DNA of 64,000 nucleotides from Rhodovastum atsumiense (GCF_937425535.1 NZ_OW485601.1:3145501-3209500), one strand, 5' to 3'; positions 8,387 through 28,377 are shown, numbered from the stretch's first letter. A program made the numbers and translations. Notes: a model not told the origin generated them from the sequence alone.

Positions 8387-8558
8387 CCAGGGCTTCGCCC
8401 TGGACCCAGCAGGGGTCAGGGGACCCCTGCACCCCAGTCTCGCTGCGCGGCACGGAAAACATGGGTTCCAAGGGCGAAGCCCTTGGCAGAGGTCCAGGAG
8501 GCGGAGCCTCCTGGTGGGGCCCGGGGCAACGCCCCGCCAACCCGGCACATGCGCCGGG
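8387..8558. repeat. Cluster of six GC-rich hairpin repeats (REP-like)
   Basis: Perfect short hairpins follow one another: 8387-8403 (CCAGGGC/GCCCTGG), 8409-8430 (GCAGGGGTC/GACCCCTGC), 8468-8486 (CCAAGGGC/GCCCTTGG), 8494-8514 (CCAGGAGGC/GCCTCCTGG), 8522-8536 (CGGGGC/GCCCCG) and 8541-8558 (CCCGGC/GCCGGG). The 8494-8514 and 8409-8430 units recur almost letter for letter at 37170-37190 and 37006-37026. They may stop transcription between eutBC and rplK, or be remnants of a dispersed intergenic repeat family. Confidence 0.7.
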
Positions 8559-8573
8559 TACGTGTGATTCCGC

Positions 8574-8602
8574 TGGACTCTTGCCAGGGGCCGCGCTAGA
8601 CG
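8574..8602 (+). promoter_or_regulatory. Candidate promoter of the rplK operon
   Basis: TGGACT (8574-8579), 17 bp, TAGACG (8597-8602). The TAGAC-type -10 resembles the TTGACT/TAGG type seen upstream of rpsL in this window. The match is only partial. The following 94 nt leader, with a GCCCC/GGGGC hairpin near 8635-8651, precedes the rplK ribosome binding site GGAGCAGGG. Confidence 0.4.
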
Positions 8603-8695
8603 CGCCGGCTCAACCGGAACGCGGGAGACGGCCGTGCCCCTTTGGGGCAGGGTGGTCGCGTGTACCGCGGTCCCTGAACAGGAGCAGGGATACTC

Positions 8696-9130
8696 ATGGC
8701 GAAGAAAATCGTCGGCTATATCAAGCTGCAGATTCCCGCCGGCAAGGCCAATCCGTCGCCGCCGGTTGGTCCGGCGCTCGGTCAGCGCGGCCTGAACATC
8801 ATGGCCTTCGTGAAGGAGTTCAACGCCGTCACCGCCCAGATGGAGCCCGGCATGCCGGTGCCCGTGGTGATCACGGCGTATGGCGACCGCACCTTCACCT
8901 TCATCACCAAGACGCCGCCGAACACCTACTTCCTGAAGAAGGCGGCCGGCATCCAGAGCGGCAGCACCGCCCCTGGCAAGGCCGGTCCGGTGGGTCGGGT
9001 GACCACCAGCCAGCTGCGCGAGATCGCGGCGCAGAAGATGAAGGACATGAACGCCAACGACGTCGAGGGCGCGGTGCGCATGCTGGCCGGGTCCGCCCGG
9101 TCGATGGGCCTGACCGTGGTGGAGGGCTGA
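8696..9130 (+). CDS. rplK: 50S ribosomal protein L11
   Basis: 144 aa, full length. The N-terminal domain has the Pro-rich helix '[19 protein letters not shown]' that contacts thiostrepton and EF-G, and the C-terminal rRNA-binding domain is present. L11 builds the GTPase-associated centre with 23S rRNA and is needed for the stringent response. It is 4 nt from rplA, the usual bicistronic pair. secE and nusG, normally upstream, are absent here. Confidence 0.98.
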   Translation: MAKKIVGYIKLQIPAGKANPSPPVGPALGQRGLNIMAFVKEFNAVTAQMEPGMPVPVVITAYGDRTFTFITKTPPNTYFLKKAAGIQSGSTAPGKAGPVGRVTTSQLREIAAQKMKDMNANDVEGAVRMLAGSARSMGLTVVEG

Positions 9131-9134
9131 TCCG

Positions 9135-9824
9135 ATGGCGCACGACAAGCGACTGAAGGCGGCCTACGCCAGCTTCGACCGGACCAAGGTCTATCCGCTG
9201 GACCAGGCGCTCGCGCTGGTGAAGCAGAACGCCCGCGCCAAGTTCGACGAGACCATCGAGATCTCGATGAATCTCGGCATTGATCCTCGCCATGCCGACC
9301 AGATGGTCCGCGGCCTGATCAGCCTGCCGAACGGCACCGGCAAGACGCTGCGCGTCGGCGTGTTCGCCCGCGGCGCCAAGGCCGAGGAAGCTCTGGCCGC
9401 CGGGGCCGACGTGGTCGGCGCCGAGGACCTGGCCGAGAAGGTGCAGGCCGGCGACATCGCCTTCGACCGCTGCATCGCCACCCCGGACATGATGGCGCTG
9501 GTCGGCCGGCTCGGTAAGATCCTGGGCCCGCGCGGCCTGATGCCGAACCCGCGCCTGGGCACCGTCACCATGGACGTCAAGGGCGCCATCGGGGCGGCCA
9601 AGGCCGGCCAGGTGGAGTTCCGCGCCGAGAAGGCGGGCATCGTGCATGCCGGCATCGGCAAGGCGAGCTTCCCGGCCGAGAAGCTGCTGGAGAACGCGCG
9701 CGCCTTCGCCGACGCGATCATCAAGGCCAAGCCGTCCGGCGCCAAGGGCACCTACGTGCAGAAGGTGGCCGTCAGCTCCACGATGGGGGCGGGCGTGCGC
9801 GTGGACGTGGCCTCGGTCGGCTGA
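9135..9824 (+). CDS. rplA: 50S ribosomal protein L1
   Basis: 229 aa, full length. '[23 protein letters not shown]' region and the closing '[10 protein letters not shown]' are typical of L1. It forms the mobile L1 stalk at the E site and in most bacteria represses its own operon by binding the L11 leader mRNA. It is coupled to rplK with a 4-nt gap. Confidence 0.98.
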   Translation: MAHDKRLKAAYASFDRTKVYPLDQALALVKQNARAKFDETIEISMNLGIDPRHADQMVRGLISLPNGTGKTLRVGVFARGAKAEEALAAGADVVGAEDLAEKVQAGDIAFDRCIATPDMMALVGRLGKILGPRGLMPNPRLGTVTMDVKGAIGAAKAGQVEFRAEKAGIVHAGIGKASFPAEKLLENARAFADAIIKAKPSGAKGTYVQKVAVSSTMGAGVRVDVASVG

Positions 9825-9839
9825 GCCGGACGAGGCTGA

Positions 9840-10100
9840 AGGGATACGCCGGTCCTTCGGGGCCGGCGGGCAGGGGGTGAAAACCCCCGAACCTGTCCGA
9901 GACCGTTCGTGACCCTTCGGGGTCTTAAGGGGCTTCGGCCCGCGCGCGGGAGACGGGGAAGCCATGGGATGAGGGCCATCGTGCCCGCAGACCTGGCGGT
10001 TCCGCATGGGCAGGCGAACGGGGCCGGTCGGCGCGCTTCTGCGTGTCCGGACGGCCCATAGGGCAACCCGGCCGGATGCGGTCCACACGCATCAGGCCAA
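9840..10100 (+). promoter_or_regulatory. L10 leader region upstream of rplJ
   Basis: The 290 nt between rplA and rplJ hold no gene but several hairpins, including a TTCGGGGCCG-type element at 9851-9870 and GGGGTC/GACCCC pairing around 9911-9925. Position and size match the L10(L12)4 autoregulatory leader (Rfam L10_leader), where excess L10-L12 complex binds and reduces rplJL translation. The fold was judged by eye, not computed. Confidence 0.55.
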
Positions 10101-10114
10101 ACAGGAGACGGGTT

Positions 10115-10645
10115 TTGGACCGCACGGAGAAGCACGCGTTCGTCGCTTCGCTGGCGTCCGTCTTCGCCGATACGTCCCTGGTGGTGGTCACCCAGCCCAA
10201 AGGGTTGACCGTTGCCGAGGCGACGGATCTGCGCCGGCGGATGCGCGCAGCCGGGGCGACGTACAAGGTCGCGAAGAACCGGCTGGCCGCACTCGCCTTG
10301 GATGGGACCCGATTCGAGGGCGTCAAGCCGCTGCTGAAGGGACCGACCGCGCTCGCGTGGTCGAAGGATCCCGTGGCGGTGGCGAAGACCGTCGTCGAGT
10401 TCGCCAGGACCAACGACAAGTTCGTGGTGCTCGGTGGGGCGCTTGGCTCTCAGACGCTGGATGCGGCTGGGATCAAGGCGCTGTCCGAGCTGCCGTCGCT
10501 GGAGACGCTGCGGGCGCAGCTGGTGGGTCTGATCCAGACCCCGGCCACGCGCATCGCCGGTGTGCTGCAGGCGCCGGGCGGACAGGTCGCACGGGTGCTG
10601 GCGGCCTACGCCAAGAAGGACGAGGCAGAGGCCGAGGCCGCGTAA
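10115..10645 (+). CDS. rplJ: 50S ribosomal protein L10
   Basis: 176 aa from an unusual TTG start at 10115, chosen because AGGAG (10103-10107) lies at the right distance and the product begins 'MDRTEKHAFVASLASVF' as in homologues. Start codons further upstream would add residues absent from the family. L10 anchors the L7/L12 stalk dimers on 23S rRNA through its C-terminal helix (about 135-176, Ala/Glu-rich). It precedes rplL by 105 nt. Confidence 0.95.
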   Translation: MDRTEKHAFVASLASVFADTSLVVVTQPKGLTVAEATDLRRRMRAAGATYKVAKNRLAALALDGTRFEGVKPLLKGPTALAWSKDPVAVAKTVVEFARTNDKFVVLGGALGSQTLDAAGIKALSELPSLETLRAQLVGLIQTPATRIAGVLQAPGGQVARVLAAYAKKDEAEAEAA

Positions 10646-10750
10646 GGCGCCGCCCCCCGGGGCGGCGGACGCGACGCGTACATGTTATGGCAGGCCTGCA
10701 CAGGCGGGCTTGCATGGAACCGACCAGGACTTAGATAAGGATACACGAAA

Positions 10751-11134
10751 ATGGCCGATCTTGCGAAGCTGGTGGACGAGCTGTCCAGCCTGACCGTGCT
10801 GGAAGCCGCCGAACTGTCGAAGCTCCTCGAGGAGAAGTGGGGCGTTTCCGCCGCCGCTCCGGTGGCCGTGGCCGCCGCGCCGGCTGCTGGTGCCGCTCCG
10901 GCCGCCGCCGCGGTCGAGGAGCAGACCGAGTTCACCGTCATCCTGGCCAACGCCGGCGACAAGAAGATCAACGTCATCAAGGAGATCCGCACCATCACCG
11001 GGCTCGGGCTGAAGGAAGCCAAGGACCTGGTCGAGGGCGCTCCGAAGACGGTGAAGGAAGGCGTGAACAAGGAAGAGGCCGGCAAGATCAAGAAGGTGCT
11101 GGAAGAGCAGGGCGCCACTGTCGAGATCAAGTAG
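10751..11134 (+). CDS. rplL: 50S ribosomal protein L7/L12
   Basis: 127 aa. N-terminal dimerisation domain 1-32, an Ala/Pro/Val hinge about 33-55 and the factor-binding C-terminal domain 60-127 with '[18 protein letters not shown]'. Several copies form the flexible stalk that recruits EF-Tu, EF-G and IF2. The hinge is somewhat Ala-rich, as expected at this GC. Confidence 0.98.
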   Translation: MADLAKLVDELSSLTVLEAAELSKLLEEKWGVSAAAPVAVAAAPAAGAAPAAAAVEEQTEFTVILANAGDKKINVIKEIRTITGLGLKEAKDLVEGAPKTVKEGVNKEEAGKIKKVLEEQGATVEIK

Positions 11135-11200
11135 GCAGCTACAACGCATCCTCCGGTGGGACGCCCCTCGCGGGCGACCTCCGGGGGAACAGGGTCTGAA

Positions 11201-11250
11201 GCGGGCGGAGGCTTCCCGGGCAGGGTGCCCGGGGGTCGCCGTCCGCGCTT
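11201..11250 (+). promoter_or_regulatory. Hairpin region between rplL and rpoB
   Basis: A CCCGGGCA/TGCCCGGG stem (11215-11233), embedded in an outer GCGGGCGGA/TCCGCGC pairing, lies in the 266-nt gap. There is no T-run, so it is not a full terminator. In enterobacteria this gap contains an attenuator and RNase III site that sets the ratio of ribosomal protein to RNA polymerase. A similar role here is inference only. Confidence 0.4.
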
Positions 11251-11400
11251 CCGTTTCGTCGTTCCGGAACGGGCTGCCGCCGGGCTCGCGCCCCGGCAGG
11301 TGAGATGAACGAGTGGGATATCCCGGGCGGGCCGGGGGGATTGCAGGACCGCGAGCCGGCCAAAACGGCGATACTTCAGGACGGGGCAGCAGGGACAGGC

Positions 11401-15576
<4,176 letters not shown>

Positions 15577-15649
15577 TTGGCGGTCCGGTTCACCGACTGG
15601 GGTTTTATCGAGACGCCGGGCCTGCGGGCCCGGCGCGCGGGGTGAGAGC

Positions 15650-19831
<4,182 letters not shown>

Positions 19832-19857
19832 TCGCGGCAGGGTAAGAGTACCTAGGG

Positions 19858-19878
19858 CCAGGGGGCCTTGCCCCCTGG
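19858..19878. repeat. REP-like hairpin downstream of rpoC
   Basis: CCAGGGGG (19858-19865) pairs with CCCCCTGG (19871-19878). It has the same design as the hairpins near 8.4 kb and 37 kb, here as a single copy. Confidence 0.6.
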
Positions 19879-19910
19879 ATCCCGTTCTGTTTAGCGGCTG
19901 AGGCTGACGA

Positions 19911-19954
19911 AGGGGGCTAAGGTGCCGGCGGAACCGGTGCTTTAGCCCCCTTTG
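19911..19954 (+). terminator. Rho-independent terminator after rpoC
   Basis: AGGGGGCTAA (19911-19920) pairs with TTAGCCCCCT, enclosing an inner GGTGCCGG/CCGGTGC-type loop, and TTTGT follows. It ends the rplK-rpoC transcription block. Confidence 0.8.
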
Positions 19955-20053
19955 TCATGCCCCGAGTCGAGGCGAATGGGGGGCCAGGGACGGGGTCTTT
20001 TGTCTTTCTTCCCCTGCAGCCACGTCCCGCGCCCCGTGCATGGCGTGCGGTGC

Positions 20054-20082
20054 TTGACTCGTGGGTGTCTGGCCCGTAGGTT
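20054..20082 (+). promoter_or_regulatory. Promoter of the str operon
   Basis: TTGACT (20054-20059), 17 bp, TAGGTT (20077-20082). This is the classic alphaproteobacterial ribosomal-protein promoter layout and lies 212 bp before rpsL, giving a leader of about 205 nt. Confidence 0.7.
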
Positions 20083-20195
20083 CCGCGCCCTCGGCCGACC
20101 CCCTGATGGCATGTCGGCTGGTCGTTGTTTGCAGGCACGAGCGTGCGGTGCCGCGTCCCGGGTTTTCGGGGGGCTCAGGCCGTAGGCAGCGTCGA

Positions 20196-20226
20196 ACCCG
20201 CAGGGTGGGCTCCACCGTCTGCGGGT
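20196..20226 (+). promoter_or_regulatory. Leader hairpin upstream of rpsL
   Basis: ACCCGCAG (20196-20203) pairs with CTGCGGGT (20219-20226), with an inner GGTGG/CCACC stem. CTTGTCT follows, which is too weak for a terminator. It may be an attenuator or a ribosomal-protein binding element in the S12 leader. Confidence 0.45.
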
Positions 20227-20294
20227 CTTGTCTGTGGAAGGCGTCCGGCGATGCATAGGGGTCGCGGACAGGATTAGGGTGTGAAAGAGGGTCT

Positions 20295-20666
20295 ATGCCG
20301 ACCATCAACCAGCTGATCGCCAAGGGGCGCGAGCCTCAGAGCGCTCGCAACAAGGTCCCGGCGCTGCAGGGCTGTCCGCAGAAGCGCGGCGTCTGCACCC
20401 GCGTCTACACGACCACGCCGAAGAAGCCGAACTCGGCGCTCCGCAAGGTTGCGAAGGTGCGCCTGACGAACGGCTACGAGGTGGTGAGCTACATCCCCGG
20501 TGAGGGCCACAACCTCCAGGAGCACAGCGTCGTGCTGATCCGTGGCGGGCGCGTGAAGGACCTTCCGGGCGTGCGCTATCATATCCTGCGTGGTGTGCTG
20601 GATACCCAGGGCATTGCCAAGCGTCGCCAGCGCCGGTCGCTGTACGGCGCCAAGCGGCCGAAGTGA
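20295..20666 (+). CDS. rpsL: 30S ribosomal protein S12
   Basis: 123 aa. '[17 protein letters not shown]' and '[10 protein letters not shown]' are the decoding-centre loops where streptomycin resistance changes arise; both are wild type here. It opens the str operon. Confidence 0.98.
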   Translation: MPTINQLIAKGREPQSARNKVPALQGCPQKRGVCTRVYTTTPKKPNSALRKVAKVRLTNGYEVVSYIPGEGHNLQEHSVVLIRGGRVKDLPGVRYHILRGVLDTQGIAKRRQRRSLYGAKRPK

Positions 20667-20720
20667 CCATGTTTATTGCTCGCGCGCGGCTTTGCCGCGC
20701 CGCCGCTTAGGAGGGCCGCG

Positions 20721-21197
20721 ATGAGCCGCCGCCGCCGCGCCATCAAGCGCGAGATCCTGCCGGACGCCAAGTTCGGTGACGTCGTGATCAGCCGTTTCAT
20801 GAATGCGCTGATGTACGACGGCAAGAAGTCGGTTGCCGAGACGATCGTCTATGGTGCCCTGGACGTGCTGAAGAAGCGCGGTGGCCCGCAGGCCGATCCC
20901 GTGCGCATGTTCCACGAGGCGCTGGACAACGTGAAGCCGGCCGTCGAGGTGCGTTCGCGCCGGGTCGGCGGCGCCACGTATCAGGTGCCTGTCGAAGTCC
21001 GCGCCGAGCGTCGCCAGGCGCTGGCGATCCGTTGGATTATCGACGCCGCCCGCAAGCGGGGCGAGCACACCGCGGAAGACCGGTTGTCCAACGAACTGCT
21101 CGATGCGGTGAACAACCGTGGCTCGGCAGTGAAGAAGCGTGAAGACACTCACCGGATGGCCGAAGCCAACAAGGCCTTCAGCCACTACCGCTGGTAA
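20721..21197 (+). CDS. rpsG: 30S ribosomal protein S7
   Basis: 158 aa from the ATG at 20721, preceded by TAGGAGG at 20708-20714; the reading frame continues upstream but without family support. '[20 protein letters not shown]' is a normal S7 N-terminus. S7 nucleates assembly of the 30S head and in enterobacteria represses the str operon. The next gene is tuf; fusA, normally between them, is missing. Confidence 0.98.
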   Translation: MSRRRRAIKREILPDAKFGDVVISRFMNALMYDGKKSVAETIVYGALDVLKKRGGPQADPVRMFHEALDNVKPAVEVRSRRVGGATYQVPVEVRAERRQALAIRWIIDAARKRGEHTAEDRLSNELLDAVNNRGSAVKKREDTHRMAEANKAFSHYRW

Positions 21198-21260
21198 CTG
21201 ATATCCCACAACCCCGGATCCATCCCTTCGGATCGTAAAGCGGGCACGGAGAAGACGACG

Positions 21261-22448
<1,188 letters not shown>

Positions 22449-22484
22449 AACTGCAGGGGTCGGTTCGCGAACTGGACGAGCGAA

Positions 22485-22793
22485 ATGGATAACCAGAACA
22501 TCCGCATCCGCCTGAAGGCGTACGATCACCGCGTGCTGGACAACAGCACGAAGGAGATCGTGAACACAGCCAAGCGCACGGGCGCGCGGGTCCGCGGACC
22601 GATCCCGCTGCCCACCCACATCGAGCGGTTCACGGTCAACCGCTCGCCGCACGTGGACAAGAAGAGCCGCGAGCAGTTCGAGATCCGCACGCACCGGCGG
22701 TTGCTCGACATCGTGGAACCGACGCCGCAGACGGTGGACGCGCTGATGAAGCTCGATCTCGCCGCCGGTGTGGACGTCGAAATCAAAATCTGA
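22485..22793 (+). CDS. rpsJ: 30S ribosomal protein S10
   Basis: 102 aa, full length ('[17 protein letters not shown]', '[23 protein letters not shown]'). It is a head-domain protein of the 30S subunit and the NusE partner of NusB in antitermination. A GGACCCGGGG/CCCCCGGGTCC hairpin at 22810-22834 separates it from rplC. Confidence 0.98.
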   Translation: MDNQNIRIRLKAYDHRVLDNSTKEIVNTAKRTGARVRGPIPLPTHIERFTVNRSPHVDKKSREQFEIRTHRRLLDIVEPTPQTVDALMKLDLAAGVDVEIKI

Positions 22794-22851
22794 CCGGTCA
22801 TTGGCCTAAGGACCCGGGGCGATCCCCCGGGTCCCTCTGGGAAAGTACATA

Positions 22852-23535
22852 ATGCGCACTGGATTGCTCGCGAAGAAGCTGGGCATGACCCGGCTTTTCA
22901 AGGAGGACGGCACGCACGTCCCCGTCACCGTTCTGCACCTGGATCAGGTGCAGGTGGTGGCCGCCCGCACCGAGGAGACCGACGGTTATACCGCGGTCCA
23001 GCTCGGCTGGGGCCAGGCCAAGGTGAAGAACGTGTCGAAGCCGAACAAGGGCCATTTCGCCAAGGCGAAGGTGGAGCCCAAGGCGAAGCTGGTGGAATTC
23101 CGGGTGGCGGCCGATGCCGTACTCGAGCCCGGCGCCACGCTCACGGCCGCGCATTTCCTGGTCGGGCAGAAGGTCGACGTGACCGGCACCACCAAGGGCA
23201 AGGGCTTCGCCGGCGCGATGAAGCGCTGGAACTTCAGCGGCCTGGAAGCCAGCCACGGCGTGTCCATCAGCCACCGCTCGCACGGTTCGACCGGTAACCG
23301 CCAGGATCCGGGCAAGACCTTCAAGAACAAGAAGATGGCCGGCCATCTCGGGCAGGAGCGGGTGACCACCCTGAACCTGGAAGTGGCGGCGGTCGATATC
23401 GAGCGCGGCCTGCTCATGATCAAGGGGGCGGTGCCCGGTGCGAAGGGCGGCTTCGTGCTCGTGCGCGACGCGGTGAAGAAGGCGCGTCCGGGCGATGCGC
23501 CGTATCCGGCGGCGCTTGCCGCGGCGGCGGCCTGA
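22852..23535 (+). CDS. rplC: 50S ribosomal protein L3
   Basis: 227 aa. The central loop reaching the peptidyl-transferase centre is present ('[20 protein letters not shown]', with the Gln that PrmB methylates in many proteobacteria). The C-terminal tail is Ala-rich and slightly longer than in E. coli. An early assembly protein of the 50S subunit. Confidence 0.98.
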   Translation: MRTGLLAKKLGMTRLFKEDGTHVPVTVLHLDQVQVVAARTEETDGYTAVQLGWGQAKVKNVSKPNKGHFAKAKVEPKAKLVEFRVAADAVLEPGATLTAAHFLVGQKVDVTGTTKGKGFAGAMKRWNFSGLEASHGVSISHRSHGSTGNRQDPGKTFKNKKMAGHLGQERVTTLNLEVAAVDIERGLLMIKGAVPGAKGGFVLVRDAVKKARPGDAPYPAALAAAAA

Positions 23536-23546
23536 GGCACAGAGAC

Positions 23547-24194
23547 ATGCAGATCGAGATCAAGACCCTCGACAACGGCAGCGCCGGCACCGCCGATCTG
23601 CCCGACGAGATCTTCGGCGCCGAGCCGCGGGCCGACATCATGGCCCGCGTCGTGCACTGGCAGCTTGCGAAGCGCCGGGCCGGCACCCACAAGGTGAAGG
23701 GCATGGGCGAGGTGCAGGGCACCACCAAGAAGCCCTATCGCCAGAAGGGCACCGGCAATGCCCGCCAGGGCAGCCTGCGGGCGCCGCAGTACCGCACCGG
23801 TGGCGTCGTCCACGGTCCGGTGGTGCGCGACCACGGCTACTCGCTCAACAAGAAGGTGCGCCGCCTCGGCCTGATTTCCGCGCTGTCGCAGAAGGCGCGG
23901 GACGGCAAGCTGATCGTGCTGGATGCCGCCGCCGGCACCACCAAGACCAAGGAGCTCGCCGCGAAGGTGAAGCTGCTGGGCTGGGCCTCGGCGCTGATCG
24001 TCGACGGCACGGTGGACGAGGGCTTCCTGCGGGCGAGCCGCAACATCATCGGGCTGGACGTGCTGCCGACGGTGGGCGCGAACGTCTACGACATCCTCAA
24101 CCACGACGTGCTGGTGGTCACCACCGCCGGCGTCGAGGGTCTGAAGGCCCGCCTGACCGGTGCGCCGGCGGCCGCCCAGGAGAACGTGGCATGA
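23547..24194 (+). CDS. rplD: 50S ribosomal protein L4
   Basis: 215 aa. The exit-tunnel loop is visible in '[20 protein letters not shown]'. L4 lines the tunnel constriction and in gammaproteobacteria regulates the S10 operon. The C-terminus carries a short Ala-rich addition. Its stop overlaps the rplW start (ATGA at 24191-24194). Confidence 0.98.
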   Translation: MQIEIKTLDNGSAGTADLPDEIFGAEPRADIMARVVHWQLAKRRAGTHKVKGMGEVQGTTKKPYRQKGTGNARQGSLRAPQYRTGGVVHGPVVRDHGYSLNKKVRRLGLISALSQKARDGKLIVLDAAAGTTKTKELAAKVKLLGWASALIVDGTVDEGFLRASRNIIGLDVLPTVGANVYDILNHDVLVVTTAGVEGLKARLTGAPAAAQENVA

Positions 24195-24523
24195 GCGAGA
24201 CGGCGAAGGCGCCGCGCGGCCGTCCGATGTCGCGCGAGGCGATGTACCAGGTCATTCGCAGCCCGCTCGTCACCGAAAAGGCGACGGGCCTGGGCGAGAG
24301 CGGCCAGATGGTGTTCCGCGTGGCCCTGACCGCCACCAAGCCCCAGATCCGCGAAGCGATCGAGGGCCTGTTCGGCGTCAAGGTCCTGGCGGTGAACACG
24401 CTGGTGCAGAAGGGCAAGGCCAAGCGCTTCAAGGGCCGGCCGGGCCAGCGCTCGGATGTGAAGAAGGCCTATGTGCGGCTGGCCGCGGGTCAGACGATCG
24501 ACCTGACCACCGGTCTCGCGTGA
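24191..24523 (+). CDS. rplW: 50S ribosomal protein L23
   Basis: 110 aa from the ATG at 24191, coupled to rplD by a 4-nt overlap. The conserved core begins near residue 18 ('[15 protein letters not shown]'), leaving a 17-residue extension; an internal ATG at 24242 would give the standard length. L23 sits at the tunnel exit and binds trigger factor and SRP. Confidence 0.96.
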   Translation: MSETAKAPRGRPMSREAMYQVIRSPLVTEKATGLGESGQMVFRVALTATKPQIREAIEGLFGVKVLAVNTLVQKGKAKRFKGRPGQRSDVKKAYVRLAAGQTIDLTTGLA

Positions 24524-24537
24524 GCAGGGGCTGAGAG

Positions 24538-25371
<834 letters not shown>

Positions 25372-25374
25372 TCC

Positions 25375-25653
25375 ATGGCGCGTTCCGTCTGGAAGGGCCC
25401 GTTCGTCGACGGGTACCTGCTCAACAAGGCCGAGGCCTCGCGGGCGTCGGGCCGCAACGAGATCATCAAGATCTGGTCGCGTCGCTCGACCATCCTGCCG
25501 CAGTTCGTCGGCCTCACCTTCGGGGTCTATAACGGCCACAAGTTCCTGCCCGTGCAGGTGACCGAGAACATGGTGGGCCACAAGTTCGGCGAGTTCTCGC
25601 CGACGCGCACCTTCCATGGCCACTCGGCGGACAAGAAGGCGAAGCGGGGCTGA
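25375..25653 (+). CDS. rpsS: 30S ribosomal protein S19
   Basis: 92 aa, 3 nt after rplB. '[14 protein letters not shown]', '[20 protein letters not shown]' and '[16 protein letters not shown]' match S19 along its whole length. It contacts the A-site tRNA in the 30S head. Confidence 0.98.
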   Translation: MARSVWKGPFVDGYLLNKAEASRASGRNEIIKIWSRRSTILPQFVGLTFGVYNGHKFLPVQVTENMVGHKFGEFSPTRTFHGHSADKKAKRG

Positions 25654-25654
25654 G

Positions 25655-26065
25655 ATGAGCAAGCCGAAGCAGGCACGCAGGCTCGCCGACACCGAAGCGC
25701 AGGCGATCCTGAGCAATGTTCGCGTCAGCCCGCGCAAGCTGAACCTGGTGGCCGGTCTGATCCGCAACCGCTCCGCCCAGGACGCGGTGGCGACGCTGAC
25801 CTTTTCCAAGCGCCGCATCGCCCAGCAGGTGAAGAAGGTGCTGGAGAGCGCGATCGCGAACGCCGAGAACAACCACCAGCTCGATGTCGACCGCCTGGTC
25901 GTCACCCGCGCCGAGGTGGGGCGCTCGATCGTCATGCGGCGCTTCCACGCCCGTGGCCGCGGCCGCGCCTCGCGCGTCGAGAAGTGGTTCAGCCATCTGA
26001 AGATCGTGGTTGCCGAACGGGCGCAAGAGCAGCCCGAGCCGGCCGCCGAGCAGGGAGCCGCCTGA
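25655..26065 (+). CDS. rplV: 50S ribosomal protein L22
   Basis: 136 aa from the ATG at 25655, 1 nt after the rpsS stop. '[19 protein letters not shown]' and the beta-hairpin region '[17 protein letters not shown]' line the exit tunnel (macrolide contact). A short acidic/Gln tail is lineage-specific. Its stop shares one base with the rpsC start. Confidence 0.97.
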   Translation: MSKPKQARRLADTEAQAILSNVRVSPRKLNLVAGLIRNRSAQDAVATLTFSKRRIAQQVKKVLESAIANAENNHQLDVDRLVVTRAEVGRSIVMRRFHARGRGRASRVEKWFSHLKIVVAERAQEQPEPAAEQGAA

Positions 26066-26742
26066 TGGGTCACAAGGTCAATCCGGTCGGGCTGCGGCTT
26101 GGCATCAACCGCACCTGGGATTCGCGCTGGTTCGCCGGCGCCGACTATTCCCGCCTGCTGCACGACGACCTGAAGCTGCGCAGCCACCTGCGCAAGAAGC
26201 TGTCGGGCGCCGGCGTCTCCCGCGTGGTGATCGAGCGCCCGGCCAAGAAGCCGCGCGTGACCATCTACGCGGCGCGCCCGGGTGTCGTCATCGGCAAGAA
26301 GGGCCAGGACATCGAGGTTCTGCGCAAGGACCTCGCCCGCATGGCCCGCGCCGAGGTCGCGCTGAACATCGTCGAGATCCGCAAGCCGGAGATCGACGCG
26401 ACCCTGGTCGCCGAGAACATCGCCCAGCAGCTGGAGCGCCGCGTGGCGTTCCGCCGCGCCATGAAGCGCGCGGTGCAGTCGGCGATGCGGCTGGGCGCGC
26501 AGGGCATCCGGATCAATTGCGGCGGCCGTCTCGGCGGCGCCGAAATCGCCCGGGTGGAGTGGTACCGCGAAGGTCGCGTGCCGCTGCACACGCTGCGCGC
26601 GGACATCGACTTCGGCATCGCCACGGCCAAGACGACCTACGGCACCTGCGGCGTGAAGGTCTGGATCTTCAAGGGTGAGATCCTGGCCCACGACCCGCTG
26701 GCGCAGGACCGTCGCGCCGCCGAGCAGGCGCCGCAGCGGTAA
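26065..26742 (+). CDS. rpsC: 30S ribosomal protein S3
   Basis: 225 aa from the ATG at 26065 (TGATG junction with rplV). The type II KH domain contains '[19 protein letters not shown]', and the C-terminal domain contains '[18 protein letters not shown]'. S3 lines the mRNA entry tunnel and has helicase activity. Confidence 0.98.
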   Translation: MGHKVNPVGLRLGINRTWDSRWFAGADYSRLLHDDLKLRSHLRKKLSGAGVSRVVIERPAKKPRVTIYAARPGVVIGKKGQDIEVLRKDLARMARAEVALNIVEIRKPEIDATLVAENIAQQLERRVAFRRAMKRAVQSAMRLGAQGIRINCGGRLGGAEIARVEWYREGRVPLHTLRADIDFGIATAKTTYGTCGVKVWIFKGEILAHDPLAQDRRAAEQAPQR

Positions 26743-26754
26743 GGACCCAGGACG

Positions 26755-27171
26755 ATGCTGCAACCGAAGCGCACCAACTACCGCAAGGCCCATAAGGGGC
26801 GCATCAAGGGCGCCGCCAAGGGCAACACCTCCCTGACCTTCGGCTCGTTCGGGCTGAAGGCGATGGAGCCGGAGCGCATCACCGCGCGCCAGATCGAGGC
26901 GGCCCGCCGCGCGATCACGCGTGCCATGAAGCGCACCGGGCGTGTGTGGATCCGCATCTTCCCGGACGTGCCGGTCAGCGCCAAGCCCGCCGAAGTCCGC
27001 ATGGGCTCGGGCAAGGGCTCGCCGGAATTCTGGGTGTGCCGGGTCAAGCCCGGCCGGATCATGTTCGAGATCGACGGCGTGGCGCATGAACTCGCCCGCG
27101 AGGCGCTGACCCTGGGGGCTGCCAAGCTGCCGATCAAGACGAAGTTCGTCACCCGCATCGGGGACGCGTGA
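26755..27171 (+). CDS. rplP: 50S ribosomal protein L16
   Basis: 138 aa, full length. '[20 protein letters not shown]' and '[19 protein letters not shown]' are characteristic, the latter carrying the Arg hydroxylated in E. coli. It stabilises the A-site tRNA elbow. Confidence 0.98.
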   Translation: MLQPKRTNYRKAHKGRIKGAAKGNTSLTFGSFGLKAMEPERITARQIEAARRAITRAMKRTGRVWIRIFPDVPVSAKPAEVRMGSGKGSPEFWVCRVKPGRIMFEIDGVAHELAREALTLGAAKLPIKTKFVTRIGDA

Positions 27172-27175
27172 GGCC

Positions 27176-27391
27176 ATGGCGAAAGAAACCAAGCCCGCTG
27201 ATATCCGGGCCAAGACGGCGGACGAACTGTCCGCCCTGCTGCTGGACCTGCGGAAGGAGCAGTTCAACCTGCGCTTCCAGCGGGCCACCGGGCAGTTCGA
27301 GGGTGTGGGCCGCGTGCGCCAGGTGCGCCGCGACATCGCGCGTGTGAAGACCATTCTGGCGGAGAAGAAACGCTCCGCCGCCACGGCCTGA
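27176..27391 (+). CDS. rpmC: 50S ribosomal protein L29
   Basis: 71 aa, two-helix protein next to the tunnel exit. '[19 protein letters not shown]' and '[17 protein letters not shown]' are canonical. It starts 4 nt after the rplP stop. Confidence 0.97.
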   Translation: MAKETKPADIRAKTADELSALLLDLRKEQFNLRFQRATGQFEGVGRVRQVRRDIARVKTILAEKKRSAATA

Positions 27392-27401
27392 GGAGCGGGC
27401 G

Positions 27402-27677
27402 ATGCCAAGGCGCGTCCTGACCGGGCGGGTGACCAGCGACAAGATGGACAAGACCGTTACGGTGCTTGTCGATCGCCGTGTCATGCATCCGCTCTATAAG
27501 AAGTTCATCCGGCGTTCGAAGAACTACGCCGCGCACGACGAGCACAATTTGTGCAAGATCGGCGACGTGGTCCGCATCGAGGAATGCCGGCCGATCAGCA
27601 AGCGCAAGACCTGGATGGTCGTCGAGCGCAACGGCCAGCCGCTCGGGGCACCCGAAGCGGCGCCGGCGCAGGCCTGA
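27402..27677 (+). CDS. rpsQ: 30S ribosomal protein S17
   Basis: 91 aa OB-fold protein: '[18 protein letters not shown]', '[19 protein letters not shown]', '[11 protein letters not shown]'. A primary 16S rRNA binder. The Ala/Pro tail is longer than in E. coli. Confidence 0.97.
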   Translation: MPRRVLTGRVTSDKMDKTVTVLVDRRVMHPLYKKFIRRSKNYAAHDEHNLCKIGDVVRIEECRPISKRKTWMVVERNGQPLGAPEAAPAQA

Positions 27678-27688
27678 GGGAGGCGTAG

Positions 27689-28057
27689 ATGATCTCTGTC
27701 GAGACCAACCTGGACGTCGCCGATAACTCGGGCGCGCGTCGGGTGCAGTGCATCAAGGTGCTGGGCGGGTCCAAGCGGAAGACCGCCTCGGTCGGCGATG
27801 TCATCGTCGTGTCGGTCAAGGACGCGATCCCGCGTGGCAAGGTGAAGAAGGGCGACGTGCACCAGGCGGTGATCGTCCGCACCGCCTTCCCGGTGCGCCG
27901 CGCCGATGGCAGCGCGATCCGCTTCGACCGCAACGCGGCGGTGCTGATCAACAAGCAGCAGGAGCCGATCGGCACCCGTATCTTCGGGCCGGTGGTGCGC
28001 GAACTGCGTGCCCGCAAGTTCATGAAGATCATTTCGCTCGCGCCGGAGGTGCTGTGA
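27689..28057 (+). CDS. rplN: 50S ribosomal protein L14
   Basis: 122 aa, full length: '[20 protein letters not shown]', '[19 protein letters not shown]', ending '[11 protein letters not shown]'. It forms an intersubunit bridge and is the docking site of RsfS. Its stop shares one base with rplX. Confidence 0.98.
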   Translation: MISVETNLDVADNSGARRVQCIKVLGGSKRKTASVGDVIVVSVKDAIPRGKVKKGDVHQAVIVRTAFPVRRADGSAIRFDRNAAVLINKQQEPIGTRIFGPVVRELRARKFMKIISLAPEVL

Positions 28058-28377
28058 TGGCTGCGCGCATCCGCAAGGGCGACACCGTCGAGGTCATCAG
28101 CGGCGCCGACAAGGGCCGCCGTGGCGAAGTGCTGCAGGTGCTGCCGAAGCTCGACCGCGCCGTGGTGCGCGGCGTGGCCGTGGCCAAGCGCCACATCAAG
28201 CCGCGTAGCATGGCGCAGCCTGGCGGCATCGTGGAGGCCGAGGCCTCCATCCATCTGTCAAACCTGAAGCTGGTCGATCCCAAGACCGACAAGCCCACCC
28301 GCGTGGGCTTCCGGATCCTGGAGGACGGCCGCAAGGTGCGCGTTGCCAAGGCCACCGGCAACGTGATCGAGAGCTGA
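28057..28377 (+). CDS. rplX: 50S ribosomal protein L24
   Basis: 106 aa from the ATG at 28057 (TGATG junction). KOW motif '[20 protein letters not shown]' at the N-terminus. An assembly-initiator protein of the 50S subunit. Confidence 0.97.
   Translation: MAARIRKGDTVEVISGADKGRRGEVLQVLPKLDRAVVRGVAVAKRHIKPRSMAQPGGIVEAEASIHLSNLKLVDPKTDKPTRVGFRILEDGRKVRVAKATGNVIES

Noticed and set aside
20196-20226. Terminator upstream of rpsL
   Set aside because: A perfect stem is present but it is followed by CTTGTCT rather than a T-run, so it was kept only as a leader hairpin.
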